Source: Duganella sp. BJB480 (lineage in GTDB: Bacteria > Pseudomonadota > Gammaproteobacteria > Burkholderiales > Burkholderiaceae_D). Taken from it: a stretch of DNA of 64,000 nucleotides. Positions within the stretch are counted from its first letter, which is position 1; the number at the start of each line of letters is the position of its first letter. Shown here piece by piece: positions 30,126-38,774 of the stretch. A program made the position numbers and the translations under genes. The DNA lies in contig QVIN01000001.1 in the NCBI GenBank assembly GCA_003416985.1, positions 310,001-374,000 on the forward strand, read 5' to 3'. The notes beneath the pieces are model-generated. The model was not told the origin of the DNA. It searched no databases and saw only the letters and a program-made list of their open reading frames with translations.

Positions 30126-32272
30126 AGTTGATGTTCCAGCAGGATGCGCAACGTGGCGCTGGTCGGCGTTTGCGAGATGCGGTAGCGGCGCCCCTGGCCG
30201 TTGACGTATTCATGCGATTCGAACGACTGCTGGCGCAGCAGGTTGCTGGCCGAGAGGCGCAACTGCGTCTTCGCGTCCATCTTCCACAGCGCGTACAGAT
30301 CGAGCTCGCGTTTCGGGCTCGTGTTCATCAGCACCTGGGCCGATTGCCGCACCGGGCCGCCGGCCTGGTAGTTCAGGTTCCCGCCCAAGGTCCACGCCGC
30401 GCCGGGCAGGCGATAGTCCGCACCAAGGTTGGCCGTGAACGGCACTTGGTTTTCGAGCCGGTTGTCCGGTCCCGGAACGCTGTCCACCCGCGACCAGTTG
30501 CGCGACATGTTGGCGCGCAGGTCCAGCTTGGGCGACAGCGGCAGCTTGGCTTCCAACTCGATCCCGCGCACGTTGGCGTTGCCGTTGTTGAATGGCGCTT
30601 CCACCCATTCGCCGTCTTGCTGGAACAGGTGGAACAAGGTCACGTCGCGGATGCGGCGCACATAGGTGCTGGCGCTGACCAGCGCTCCGGCGCCGAGATA
30701 GTGCTCATAAGCCGCGTCCATGCCCCAGGCCAGTTCCGGCCGCAGGTTCGGGTTGCCCTGTTCGTCGGGATTGGTTTCGTTATTGTTGTTGTCGTTGGTG
30801 TAGCGGCGCGGGACCAGCTGCGACAAGGGCGGCGCCTTGTAGGTGCGGCTGACGGCAAACCGCAGCACGTCCTTGTTCGGCAGTTGATAGCGCGATTGCA
30901 GCGAAGGACTCCACACCTGCGAGCGCAGGTCCAGCGCATCCGGCGCATTGGCGGCGTTCGCGCGGCTGGAGGTGGACAGGCTTTCGTGGCGCAGGCCGAG
31001 ATACAGCGAATAACGCTCGGTGACCTGCCATTCGTCCTGCGCGAACAGGGCCAGGCGGTTGACGTTGGCGCGGTAGTCGGCGTTATTGCTGCCGGTCTGC
31101 GCGCCGCTGCCGTCGAACAGGGTCTCGTTGCGGTCCTCGTTGCGCACCGCGTGGCTGGCGTCCCAGCCCAGCGCGATTGCATGGTGCTCGCCGACCGGAT
31201 GGCGGTAGGTGCCGCTGGCCGTCACGCTGGTTTCCGACGGCCCGGAGTCGACGTGGTGGCGGCCGGAGGGCTTGCCGTCGACATCCATGCCGTCAAAGTC
31301 GAAGGTGCCGACGCGCCGGTTGTGGCTTAGTCCCAGCTTGGTTTCCAGTTTGGCGCCGCTCTCCAGCAGGTGCGTCCAATTCAGGTCGCTGCGCAGCGTG
31401 ACGAAGTTGGCGGCGAAATGGTTCTGGTTGCGCGGATACTCGCTATGGGGGCCGAGCAGCGCGGTCTCGTCTTCGCTGTGGATCTTGTCGACCCGCCGCA
31501 GATTGGCGAAGCCTTGCCACGTTAGCGTATCGCCGCCGGCGAAGGTCCAGTTCAGGCGCGGCGTGAGGGTGAGGGCGTCGGTGCGGCCGGATTCCGCCTT
31601 CGCCGTGCGGCGCTGCTCCACGAGGGCGCCGCTTGCGTTGCTCAGTTCTTCCAGGTCGTTGAACGATGCCACCGTGCGGTTGCGCGTCAGCGTCGCGGCG
31701 AGGCTGTAGGAGTAGCCGCCATCCTGGTCCGACAGCGTAGCCGACAGCGCAGGCGTATCGACGCCGGCCTGCCGTGCGAGGCTTGCGCTCATCGAACGCT
31801 GGCCGCGCCGTATGGTTTTCTTGAGGATGATGTTGATCGCGCCGGCCACCGCCTGGTTGCTGAACTCCGCGGTCGCGCTGCGCATGATTTCGATGCGCTC
31901 GATGGTTTCCGGTTCGATGGTGTCGAGCGAAAAGCCCACCGGTACTGGTTCGCCGTTCAGCATGATCTGCGTGTAGCCGTTGCCCAAGCCGCGCATGCTG
32001 ATCGCGCCACCGCGTCCCGGCACGCCGGTGATGCTGATGCCGGGCAGGCGTTTGAGCACATCGGCCAGGGTCTGGTCGCCCTGGCGCATGATGTCGTCGT
32101 GGTTGATGACGATGCTGGTGGTGGTCTCGCGCTGGCGCTGGTCGACGCGCAGTCCGCTGACCTTGACCTGCGGCGGTTCCGGCGTCTCGTTGTCGGCGGC
32201 GTGGGCGCCTGCGGCCAGCAGCATCAGGCTGCCGGCGATGTGATGTAGCTGCATATTCATCCTTGTCTTCAA
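30122..32272 (-). CDS. TonB-dependent receptor, outer membrane
   Basis: 716 residues with a signal peptide (1-25). The plug domain (about 55-165) has DVLKRLPGISITGVPGRGGA, MRGLGNGYTQIMLNGEPVP and IERIEIMRSATAEFSNQAVA; a large barrel follows. The closing residues TLRILLEHQL lack the usual terminal aromatic. The plug resembles receptors without a known siderophore specificity. No Fur box is seen upstream, so the ligand may not be iron. It is the first gene of a three-gene operon. Confidence 0.93.
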   Translation of the reverse strand: MKTRMNMQLHHIAGSLMLLAAGAHAADNETPEPPQVKVSGLRVDQRQRETTTSIVINHDDIMRQGDQTLADVLKRLPGISITGVPGRGGAISMRGLGNGYTQIMLNGEPVPVGFSLDTIEPETIERIEIMRSATAEFSNQAVAGAINIILKKTIRRGQRSMSASLARQAGVDTPALSATLSDQDGGYSYSLAATLTRNRTVASFNDLEELSNASGALVEQRRTAKAESGRTDALTLTPRLNWTFAGGDTLTWQGFANLRRVDKIHSEDETALLGPHSEYPRNQNHFAANFVTLRSDLNWTHLLESGAKLETKLGLSHNRRVGTFDFDGMDVDGKPSGRHHVDSGPSETSVTASGTYRHPVGEHHAIALGWDASHAVRNEDRNETLFDGSGAQTGSNNADYRANVNRLALFAQDEWQVTERYSLYLGLRHESLSTSSRANAANAPDALDLRSQVWSPSLQSRYQLPNKDVLRFAVSRTYKAPPLSQLVPRRYTNDNNNNETNPDEQGNPNLRPELAWGMDAAYEHYLGAGALVSASTYVRRIRDVTLFHLFQQDGEWVEAPFNNGNANVRGIELEAKLPLSPKLDLRANMSRNWSRVDSVPGPDNRLENQVPFTANLGADYRLPGAAWTLGGNLNYQAGGPVRQSAQVLMNTSPKRELDLYALWKMDAKTQLRLSASNLLRQQSFESHEYVNGQGRRYRISQTPTSATLRILLEHQL

Positions 32273-32341
32273 AAACGCGGGCGATAGTTCACCCGGCCGC
32301 AGCGTGGTGGCTGCGGTTCGGGGAACTTGTAGGGGGAGGGC

Positions 32342-33985
32342 TTAGTAGCCTAGCTGCTGGCGGCGCACGCGCAGGGCGTGCCTGGTGCTGACGGCGTCCA
32401 GGTTGGCCAGCTTGGTGGCGGGGTCGATTAACGTTTCGTCTTGCCGCACCTCGAAATGCAGATGGGGGCCGGTGGCGAAGCCGGTCTCGCCGACGGTGCC
32501 GATCTGCTGGCCGGCCTTCACGATGGCGCCAGGCTTGACGTTCATGCTGGTCAGGTGCGCGTACAACGTGCGCTGCCCGTCATGTTGGAGTATGACTGTG
32601 TTGCCGTAACGGCTGGCGTTCTCGGTCAGCTGTGCGGCGCCGACCACGACGCCGTCCGCCACCGCATGCACCGGCGTGCCGCTCGGCGCCGCGATGTCGA
32701 TGCCCTTATGCGGCGTGACCAGCACACTGCGGCGCACGCCGAACAGGCCTGTGACGCGCATCTTGTCCAGTGGGTTGCGCCAGGCTTGGTCGGCGGGAGA
32801 CGCGGCTGCCGCGCCGCCGTCCGCCGGGCGCGCAACCGGCATCGCGGTATCGGCGGCAGGCGCGGCCAGCATCGACGCGGGTGCCAGTTGGCGGTCCACA
32901 TTGAAGGCCAGCGCAGGCTGCAGCAGGGCGCCGCCTGCCAGCACGGCGGCCATCAACGCGGCCACGCTCCACGCGGCGGCCTTGCTGGGCACTGGCAGCG
33001 CCGCCTGCTGCATCTGGCGGATGCGTGCCGTGGCGGTGGCGCCGTCGATGCCGCCGAAGGCCACGCCGCCGGTCGGCATCGCCGCCGTTTGCGCTTTCCA
33101 TTGCAGCAGCAGGGCGGCGGCGTATTGCTTGCGTTGTTGTTGCGGGCGTCCGGCCAGCACGCGCTGGTCGCAGATCAGCTCCAGCGCCCATTCCATCTTG
33201 CCGTTCATCCAGCGCAGCGCGGGGTTGAACCAGAATACCGTTTGCAGCAAAGCCGCCACGCCCAGGCACAGCGGATCGCGTGCGCGCCAGTGGTGCAGTT
33301 CGTGGGCGATCACCATGTGCTGCTGCTCGATGCTGAAGCCGCGCAGGTGGCGCGGCAGCAGCAGCACCGGGCGCCGTACGCCGACCAGCATCGGCGAAAT
33401 GGCGGCGTCGGTTTCCATCACGGCCAGGCGGTGGCTGGCGATTTCGGTCAGCTGCGCTGCGTCGAAGGCGCCATGCGCCCGCAGCTCCTGCGGCGACAGG
33501 CGCTGTGACGCGGCCAGCAAGCCACGCCAGACGCGCCGCGCGCGCAGCCAGCGCGCCAGCATCCACGCCAGGCCGGCCGCATACACCAGCGACCAGGCGG
33601 CGGGAAGGATAAGGGGGAGGGGAGGCAGATCGGAATCGCCGGCATCGTCGGCGTGTGCCTGCGATGCTGACGGTGCGACGGCGGCGGACGTATGCTCCGG
33701 TCCCGCGCCGGCCAGCGCCGGCAGCGCGTCGCGGATGGCCGACGACTCGGCCGCGCTCAGCGTCACGGTCGGCGCCAAACTGTGCTGCGCGCTGTGCGGC
33801 AGCAGGGCCAGCAACGCGGCGCCAGCCGTCACGCCTTGCGCCGCCAGCCACAGCGCGCGGCGCGGCAGCAGCGCCGGCCAGCGGCGCAGCGCGGGGGCCA
33901 GCACCGCCCACACCAGCGTCCCGGCCAGCACGCAGCTGACGCTGGCGAGCATCCATTTGAACAGCACCACGTAGGCCAGCATCAT
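32342..33985 (-). CDS. M56-M23 fusion metallopeptidase (BlaR1-like sensor with endopeptidase domain)
   Basis: 547 residues from the ATG at 33985, which overlaps the blaI-like stop. The N-terminal part has several membrane helices and the M56 zinc motif HELHHWRARDP (about 213-223), as in BlaR1/MecR1. A further helix near 325 leads to an external region. The C-terminal ~110 residues are an M23/LytM peptidoglycan endopeptidase domain: HKGIDIAAPSGTPVHAVADG, VILQHDGQRTLYAHL and GPHLHFEVRQ supply the metal ligands. This replaces the beta-lactam sensor domain of BlaR1, so it probably couples wall state to regulator cleavage. No beta-lactamase gene is nearby. Confidence 0.9.
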   Translation of the reverse strand: MMLAYVVLFKWMLASVSCVLAGTLVWAVLAPALRRWPALLPRRALWLAAQGVTAGAALLALLPHSAQHSLAPTVTLSAAESSAIRDALPALAGAGPEHTSAAVAPSASQAHADDAGDSDLPPLPLILPAAWSLVYAAGLAWMLARWLRARRVWRGLLAASQRLSPQELRAHGAFDAAQLTEIASHRLAVMETDAAISPMLVGVRRPVLLLPRHLRGFSIEQQHMVIAHELHHWRARDPLCLGVAALLQTVFWFNPALRWMNGKMEWALELICDQRVLAGRPQQQRKQYAAALLLQWKAQTAAMPTGGVAFGGIDGATATARIRQMQQAALPVPSKAAAWSVAALMAAVLAGGALLQPALAFNVDRQLAPASMLAAPAADTAMPVARPADGGAAAASPADQAWRNPLDKMRVTGLFGVRRSVLVTPHKGIDIAAPSGTPVHAVADGVVVGAAQLTENASRYGNTVILQHDGQRTLYAHLTSMNVKPGAIVKAGQQIGTVGETGFATGPHLHFEVRQDETLIDPATKLANLDAVSTRHALRVRRQQLGY

Positions 33986-34377
33986 GGCTTGCCGGCCTCG
34001 TCGGACGGCCAATCCTGCAGCAGCTGCTCCAGTTGCGCCAGCTCGGCCTGGTCGACCAGTTTGCTGCCGGTGAACATGGTGACCGGCAGTGGCGCCGCCA
34101 TCTCCATCACGCGGCTGCCGAAATCATGCGCGAAGGCCGCCAGCGTGCCGACCTTTTCCAGCCGTGCGCTGTAGACGTTGACGCCATGCGCCGTGTGCTG
34201 GGCCAGCATCTGCTTGTCCAGCATGCGCTCCAGCGTTTTGCGGGTGGACGAGAACGACCAGTCCAGTTCGTCGGCGACGGCGTCATGCAGTTCGCGGGCG
34301 CTCAGCGGCTGCTGTTTCCACAGCGCTTTCAGCAAGGTCAGCTCGGTGACCGACGGGATGGGAATCGGGATGCTCAT
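33982..34377 (-). CDS. BlaI/MecI/CopY family transcriptional repressor
   Basis: 131 residues. The winged helix region is SVTELTLLKALWKQQPLSAREL and FSSTRKTLERMLDKQMLAQ; the C-terminal helices dimerise and hold the site normally cut by a BlaR1-type protease. AAGGCTA is near the ATG. It overlaps the M56-M23 gene by 4 nt. A palindrome just upstream is the likely operator, giving autoregulation of the pair. Confidence 0.92.
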   Translation of the reverse strand: MSIPIPIPSVTELTLLKALWKQQPLSARELHDAVADELDWSFSSTRKTLERMLDKQMLAQHTAHGVNVYSARLEKVGTLAAFAHDFGSRVMEMAAPLPVTMFTGSKLVDQAELAQLEQLLQDWPSDEAGKP

Positions 34378-34390
34378 GGTTTAGCCTTTC

Positions 34391-34427
34391 TGCGACAGAT
34401 GGGATGATTATGCGACACATGTCGCAT
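34391..34427. promoter_or_regulatory. BlaI-type operator
   Basis: ATGCGACA-CA-TGTCGCAT (34410-34427) is an inverted repeat with 8-bp arms. An extra half site TGCGACA lies at 34391-34397. It is 33-50 nt upstream of the BlaI-like start codon, the normal place for an autoregulatory operator. Confidence 0.75.
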
Positions 34428-34632
34428 GCCCGTCAATTGTTGTCTAAAAATTTGTAACATTGCTTTGTATTAATTCCTTATATGTTACGATTAAGTTTTT
34501 GCTAATTGCCAAATTATGTACAGTCGCGTGGAACAGGCGGCAAGGTGAAACCCGCAGCACCGTTATGAAATGCGCTATACAATGCTCGAGGCCGCAGCTT
34601 TCCGCCGCTGCCTCACTGTATTGGAAACACAT

Positions 34633-35250
34633 ATGTATTACGGAGAGCGCTTCAACAGCATCACTCACACCGTGGGCGCCGCGCTCGCGGCAATCGGCGG
34701 CACGCTGCTGATTGTGCTGGCGGCGCGCAGCGGCGACGCCTGGAAAGTGGTCAGCTTCAGCATCTATGCCGCCACGCTCCTGGGTTTGTACCTGACGTCG
34801 ACGCTGTACCACAGCCTGCGCGGCCGCGCCAAGGACGTGCTGCGGCAGATGGACTATTGCGCCATCTACCTGCTCATCGCCGGCAGCTACACGCCGTTCA
34901 CGCTGGTCAGCCTGCGTGGACCGTGGGGTTGGTCCTTGTTCGGCGTGGTCTGGGGACTGGCCTTGATCGGCATTTTGCAGGAAATCTGGTTCGCCAAGGG
35001 CGCGCGCGTCCTGTCGCTCGTGATCTACGTGGCGATGGGGTGGGTGGCCGTGATCGGCGCCAGCCCGCTGATCGATGCGCTGGGCTGGAGCGGGTTCGCC
35101 TGGCTCGCGGCCGGTGGCGTGGTGTACACGGTGGGCATCGCCTTCTTTGTCACCGACCACAAATGGAGCTACGGCCACGGCGTCTGGCACTTGTTCGTGC
35201 TGGGCGGCAGCGCCTGCCATTTTGGCGCGGTATTGCTGTATGTAGCGTGA
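34633..35250 (+). CDS. hemolysin III / PAQR family membrane protein
   Basis: 205 residues from the ATG at 34633 (start MYYGERFNSITHTVG fits the family); an earlier ATG at 34570 gives an unsupported extension. Seven predicted helices. The conserved metal-site residues are in STLYHSLRG, MDYCAIYLLIAGSYTPFTL and, at the end, GHGVWHLFVLGGSACHF. PAQR proteins such as E. coli TrhA act in membrane lipid homeostasis; hemolytic activity is not implied. Confidence 0.93.
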   Translation: MYYGERFNSITHTVGAALAAIGGTLLIVLAARSGDAWKVVSFSIYAATLLGLYLTSTLYHSLRGRAKDVLRQMDYCAIYLLIAGSYTPFTLVSLRGPWGWSLFGVVWGLALIGILQEIWFAKGARVLSLVIYVAMGWVAVIGASPLIDALGWSGFAWLAAGGVVYTVGIAFFVTDHKWSYGHGVWHLFVLGGSACHFGAVLLYVA

Positions 35251-35290
35251 AGCACCTGTACAACTGTAGGATTTCGAGAGTAGAGCACCA

Positions 35291-36172
35291 GTGGATATTA
35301 ATTCCGACGACCTGAAAACCTTTATCACCGTGATCGACAGCGGCACCCTCAGTGCCGCCTCGGTCCACCTCGGCCAGACCACGTCCGGCGTCAGCCGCGC
35401 GCTGTCGCGGCTCGAGGACAAGCTGGCCACTTCGCTGTTGACCCGCACCACGCGCCGCATGGAACTGACCGAAGAGGGACACCTGTTCCTCGAACGCGCG
35501 CGCGCCATCCTCGGCGCGATGGAAGAAGCCGAGGAAACCATCCGCATCCGTCGCCAGAAGCCGGCAGGCCGCCTGTGCGTGGACGCGGCTTCGCCGTTCA
35601 TGCTCCACTGCGTGGTGCCGCACATGGCCGAGTTCCGCGCGCTGTACCCGGAGATTAAGCTGGAGTTGAGCAGCAACGACCAGATCACCGACCTGATCGA
35701 GCACCGCACCGACATCGCCATCCGCATCGGCACGCTGACCGATTCGACGCTGCACGCGCGCGCGCTCACATCGAGCCCGCTGCACGTGCTGGCCAGCCCG
35801 GAATACCTGCGCCGCCACGGCACGCCGGACACGCCGCAGGAACTGGCGCGCCACTCGCTGATCGGCTTCGCGCAGTACGAGCAGGGCAACAACTGGCCGC
35901 TGCGCCACGCGGCCGGCAACAGCCTGCCGATCACGCCGTCGATCGCGGCCTCCAGCGGCGAGACGCTGCGCCAGCTGGCGCTGACCGGCCAGGGCATCGT
36001 CTGCCTGGCGGACTTCATGACCCGCGCCGACATCGAGGCGGGGCGCCTGGTGCCCATTCTCGAAGACGCCAACACCGGCTACTGCCAGCAGATCCACGCG
36101 GTCTACTACCGCAACACCCAGCTGGCCCAGCGCATCAGCTGCTTCCTCGAGTTCCTGCAGCAGAAGCTCTGA
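35291..36172 (+). CDS. LysR family transcriptional regulator
   Basis: 293 residues, GTG start. An N-terminal winged helix-turn-helix (about 1-60: LKTFITVIDSGTLSAASVHL, TTSGVSRALSRLEDKL) is followed by a periplasmic-binding-like effector domain (about 90-290) with the NDQITDLIEHRTDIAIRIG segment typical of the DhcR/YafC-like group. Its target is unclear: the flanking genes run in the same direction, and no divergent partner exists. Confidence 0.92.
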   Translation: MDINSDDLKTFITVIDSGTLSAASVHLGQTTSGVSRALSRLEDKLATSLLTRTTRRMELTEEGHLFLERARAILGAMEEAEETIRIRRQKPAGRLCVDAASPFMLHCVVPHMAEFRALYPEIKLELSSNDQITDLIEHRTDIAIRIGTLTDSTLHARALTSSPLHVLASPEYLRRHGTPDTPQELARHSLIGFAQYEQGNNWPLRHAAGNSLPITPSIAASSGETLRQLALTGQGIVCLADFMTRADIEAGRLVPILEDANTGYCQQIHAVYYRNTQLAQRISCFLEFLQQKL

Positions 36173-36341
36173 AGCGGCGCAGTGTGCGGCGCCGTACAGA
36201 TAGCTATCCGGTGCGGCGCTACACTGGCCTTGCATGCTTGGAGCAGCGCCCGGACCAACCCGGTGAGCGCTCCGGCTGCAGGTGAGCCGATAGCCTCGAA
36301 TATCGGCACCAACAACGCGTCGGCGCCGCAGGGAGGCCATC

Positions 36342-36500
36342 ATGTCGCAGACTACTCATCCATCGAAATTCCTGGTGCGCGCCTACCTTGAGCGCCGCTC
36401 CCACGCGGTCCAGCCGCCGCCGACCCCGGACGAGATCCGGCGCCAGCTCGGCTGGGGCATGATGGGGTTCGAACAAAAGGTCGGTAACGGCCGCAGCTGA
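36342..36500 (+). CDS. small conserved-looking protein (52 residues)
   Basis: It begins MSQTTHPSKFLVRAYLERR and continues with a proline-rich turn and DEIRRQLGWGMMG. GGGAGG lies 5 nt upstream of the ATG, a near-ideal ribosome site. The pattern (basic helix, PPPTPDEIR, then QLGW) resembles short hypothetical proteins I have seen in Oxalobacteraceae. Not secreted. Function unknown; it lies before the LiaF-like operon. Confidence 0.6.
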   Translation: MSQTTHPSKFLVRAYLERRSHAVQPPPTPDEIRRQLGWGMMGFEQKVGNGRS

Positions 36501-36606
36501 TATTTTTTCGCCGTTCACCGGCCCTTTTCCGCCGTTCGCCGAATAGCGGTTTCCCCGCCCGCGGTTCCCCGGTATCGTTACATCCATACCGACTTTGGGG
36601 ACTGAC

Positions 36607-36984
36607 ATGAGTATTCACACCGCTTACCGCTGGCGCCAGCAAATGGTCTGGGGCCTGGCGCTGGTGATCGCCGGCACCGTGCTGCTGCTGGACCGCGCCG
36701 ACATCATCGAACTGGACTTCAACCCCTTGAACTTCTGGCGCTGGTGGCCATGGCTGCTGGTGATCTCCGGCGTCACCAAGATCATTCCGCCGACCACACC
36801 ACGCTACTTCCTCAACGGCCTGTGGGAGATCTTCCTGGCCGGCTGGTGGTACGTGTCGTTCAACCACGTCTGGGGCCTGGGCTTCGGCGAGACCTGGCCC
36901 GCGCTGGTGGTCGCCTGCGGCATCGGCCTGGTGCTGCGTCCTTTGCTGGAAAATATCTCCGCCTCGATCAAGGAGCAGAAATGA
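36607..36984 (+). CDS. LiaI-LiaF-like transmembrane (DUF5668) protein
   Basis: 125 residues. The ATG at 36607 follows TTGGGGACTGAC; a TTG at 36595 is less likely. Three predicted helices (about 13-30, 42-60 and 72-110). The LiaI-LiaF helix repeat is visible in QMVWGLALVIAGTVLLLDRA and the tryptophan-rich FNPLNFWRWWPWLLV. Overlaps the next gene by 4 nt. Probably part of an envelope-stress sensing operon. Confidence 0.8.
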   Translation: MSIHTAYRWRQQMVWGLALVIAGTVLLLDRADIIELDFNPLNFWRWWPWLLVISGVTKIIPPTTPRYFLNGLWEIFLAGWWYVSFNHVWGLGFGETWPALVVACGIGLVLRPLLENISASIKEQK

Positions 36985-37688
36985 GAACGAAACGTCAACG
37001 CGATCCCGCCTCGCAACTGGTCGTCGGCGTGGCCGTCGTCATCATCGGCATGGTGTTCCTGCTCGATAACCTGGGCTGGCTGGACCTGGACTTCACGCTG
37101 CACCTGTGGCCGACCGCGCTGATCTTCTTCGGCATCCTGAAGGTGGTGCAGACCCGCACCACGTCAGGCGCCGTGGTGGGCGGCGCGCTGATACTGGTCG
37201 GCTGCCTGGTCCTGCTCAAGGAGACGGGCTTCATCGACATCGCCTGGCGTTCGCTGTGGCCGCTGATACTGATCGCCGCCGGACTGTCGGTGATGTTCAA
37301 GTCCACCACCGGCCGCTCCTTCTTCGAGCCGCGCTCCGACACGCTCGATAAGACCAGCGACGATTCGGTGGTCAACGTCACGGCCGTCATGGGCGGCTTC
37401 AAGCGCCGCATCACGTCGCCGGACTTCCGCGGCGGTGAGATCACCACGGTGATGGGCGGCTGCGACCTGGACCTGCGTCAAAGCTCGATCAACGGCGAGG
37501 CGGTGCTGAACGTGTTCTCGATGTTCGGCGGGATCACCATCAAGGTGCCGATCGACTGGACCGTGGTCCTGGAAGGCACGCCCATCATGGGCGGCTTCGA
37601 GGAGAAGACCGTGCCGCCTCCTACGCCGGCCAAGCGCCTGGTCGTGCGCGGCTACGCCATCATGGGCGGCCTGGAAGTGCGTAACTAA
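36981..37688 (+). CDS. LiaF-like envelope protein (DUF5668 plus C-terminal LiaF domain)
   Basis: 235 residues. It has an N-terminal membrane part of four helices (ASQLVVGVAVVIIGMVFLLDN starts it), then a soluble beta-helix-like C-terminal domain with repeated VMGGFKRR, VMGGCDLDLRQS, MFGGITIKVP and IMGGFEEKT motifs, the pattern of LiaF cell-wall-active-antibiotic-response domains. LiaF restrains the LiaS kinase in Firmicutes. Here the operon continues with a LytS/LytTR pair, so a similar gating role is inferred. Confidence 0.85.
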   Translation: MRTKRQRDPASQLVVGVAVVIIGMVFLLDNLGWLDLDFTLHLWPTALIFFGILKVVQTRTTSGAVVGGALILVGCLVLLKETGFIDIAWRSLWPLILIAAGLSVMFKSTTGRSFFEPRSDTLDKTSDDSVVNVTAVMGGFKRRITSPDFRGGEITTVMGGCDLDLRQSSINGEAVLNVFSMFGGITIKVPIDWTVVLEGTPIMGGFEEKTVPPPTPAKRLVVRGYAIMGGLEVRN

Positions 37689-37691
37689 AGC

Positions 37692-38771
37692 ATGCAGGAG
37701 ATTTCCTCCAGCCGGCGCGGCATCGTCATCTACCTGCTGGTGTGGCTGTTCCTCGGGATCGCGCTGGGCGGCGTGATCTCGCTGGCGGGCGACGCGCCGC
37801 TGGCCAACGCCATGGCGTTCGCGATTCCACTGAACCTGCTGTACGCCTTCGCCGCCGGCTATTCGGCCTACTACGTGTGCCGCGCCTATCCGCTCGGCGG
37901 CAACCGGCCCGCCGCCACCGCGCTGGTGCTGACGGTGGCGGCGGCGGTGTCGGGCTTCCTGTGGCTGGCGGTGGGGCGCGCCTGGAACGGCGCCTGCCAG
38001 ATGCTCGGCGTGTCGTGGGCCGGCATCGCCTTCAGCCCGCAGCTGTCGGCGCTGATCGTCGGCCTGGGCATCCTGCTGTACGGTTTCGCGGCGGCGGTGC
38101 ACTACCTGGTGATCGAGTTCGTGCGCGCCAAGAGCGCTGAGCAGCGCGAGCTGGAATCGCTGCTGATGGCGCAGGAGGCCGAGCTGCGCATGCTGCGCAC
38201 GCAGATCGATCCGCACTTCCTGTTCAACAGCCTCAATTCGATCAGCGCGCTGACCTCGCAGGACCCGAAGGCGGCGCGCCGCATGACGCTGGAACTGGCG
38301 AGCTTCTTCCGCCAGAGCCTGGGCATGGAGGCGCACAAGAAGGTCACGCTGGACGAGGAGATGCGCTTGATCCGCCACTTCCTGGCGATCGAACAGGTGC
38401 GCTTCGGCGCGCGGCTGCAGGTGGAGGAGCAGGTCGAGGCGGAAGCCGCCGCCTGCCTGGTGCCGCCGATGATCATCCAGCCGCTGGTGGAGAACGCCGT
38501 CAAGCACGGCATCTGCAATATGCCGGACGGCGGCACGATACGGGTGACGGCGCGCCGCGCCGGCTCGATGCTGCACATCCGCGTCGACAATCCGGTGGAT
38601 CCGGACATGTCGTCCAACCGCAGCGAGGGCCACGGCATCGGCCTGGCGAATGTGCGCCAGCGTTTGTCCGGCGCCTACAAGCACGAAGCCAGCATCCACT
38701 GGGGACGTCACGAAAACAGCTTTGGCGTGGACATCGCGATGCCCGCGCAGACAGGCGAAGAAGGAGAGTAG
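37692..38771 (+). CDS. LytS-type sensor histidine kinase
   Basis: 359 residues. Four predicted membrane helices in the first ~140 residues, a short linker, then the His_kinase domain with the phosphoacceptor His in IDPHFLFNSLNSISAL near residue 175. The ATPase domain has VPPMIIQPLVENAVKHGI (N-box) and GHGIGLANVRQRL (G-box). It is 3 nt downstream of the LiaF-like gene and 3 nt upstream of its response regulator. Confidence 0.93.
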   Translation: MQEISSSRRGIVIYLLVWLFLGIALGGVISLAGDAPLANAMAFAIPLNLLYAFAAGYSAYYVCRAYPLGGNRPAATALVLTVAAAVSGFLWLAVGRAWNGACQMLGVSWAGIAFSPQLSALIVGLGILLYGFAAAVHYLVIEFVRAKSAEQRELESLLMAQEAELRMLRTQIDPHFLFNSLNSISALTSQDPKAARRMTLELASFFRQSLGMEAHKKVTLDEEMRLIRHFLAIEQVRFGARLQVEEQVEAEAAACLVPPMIIQPLVENAVKHGICNMPDGGTIRVTARRAGSMLHIRVDNPVDPDMSSNRSEGHGIGLANVRQRLSGAYKHEASIHWGRHENSFGVDIAMPAQTGEEGE

Positions 38772-38774
38772 AGC

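Noticed and set aside
32342..34377. Beta-lactam resistance operon
   Set aside because: BlaI and an M56 protein are present, but there is no beta-lactamase and the sensor part is an M23 endopeptidase.
34633..35250. Hemolysin virulence factor
   Set aside because: The hemolysin III name is historical; PAQR-type membrane proteins are common and act in lipid homeostasis.
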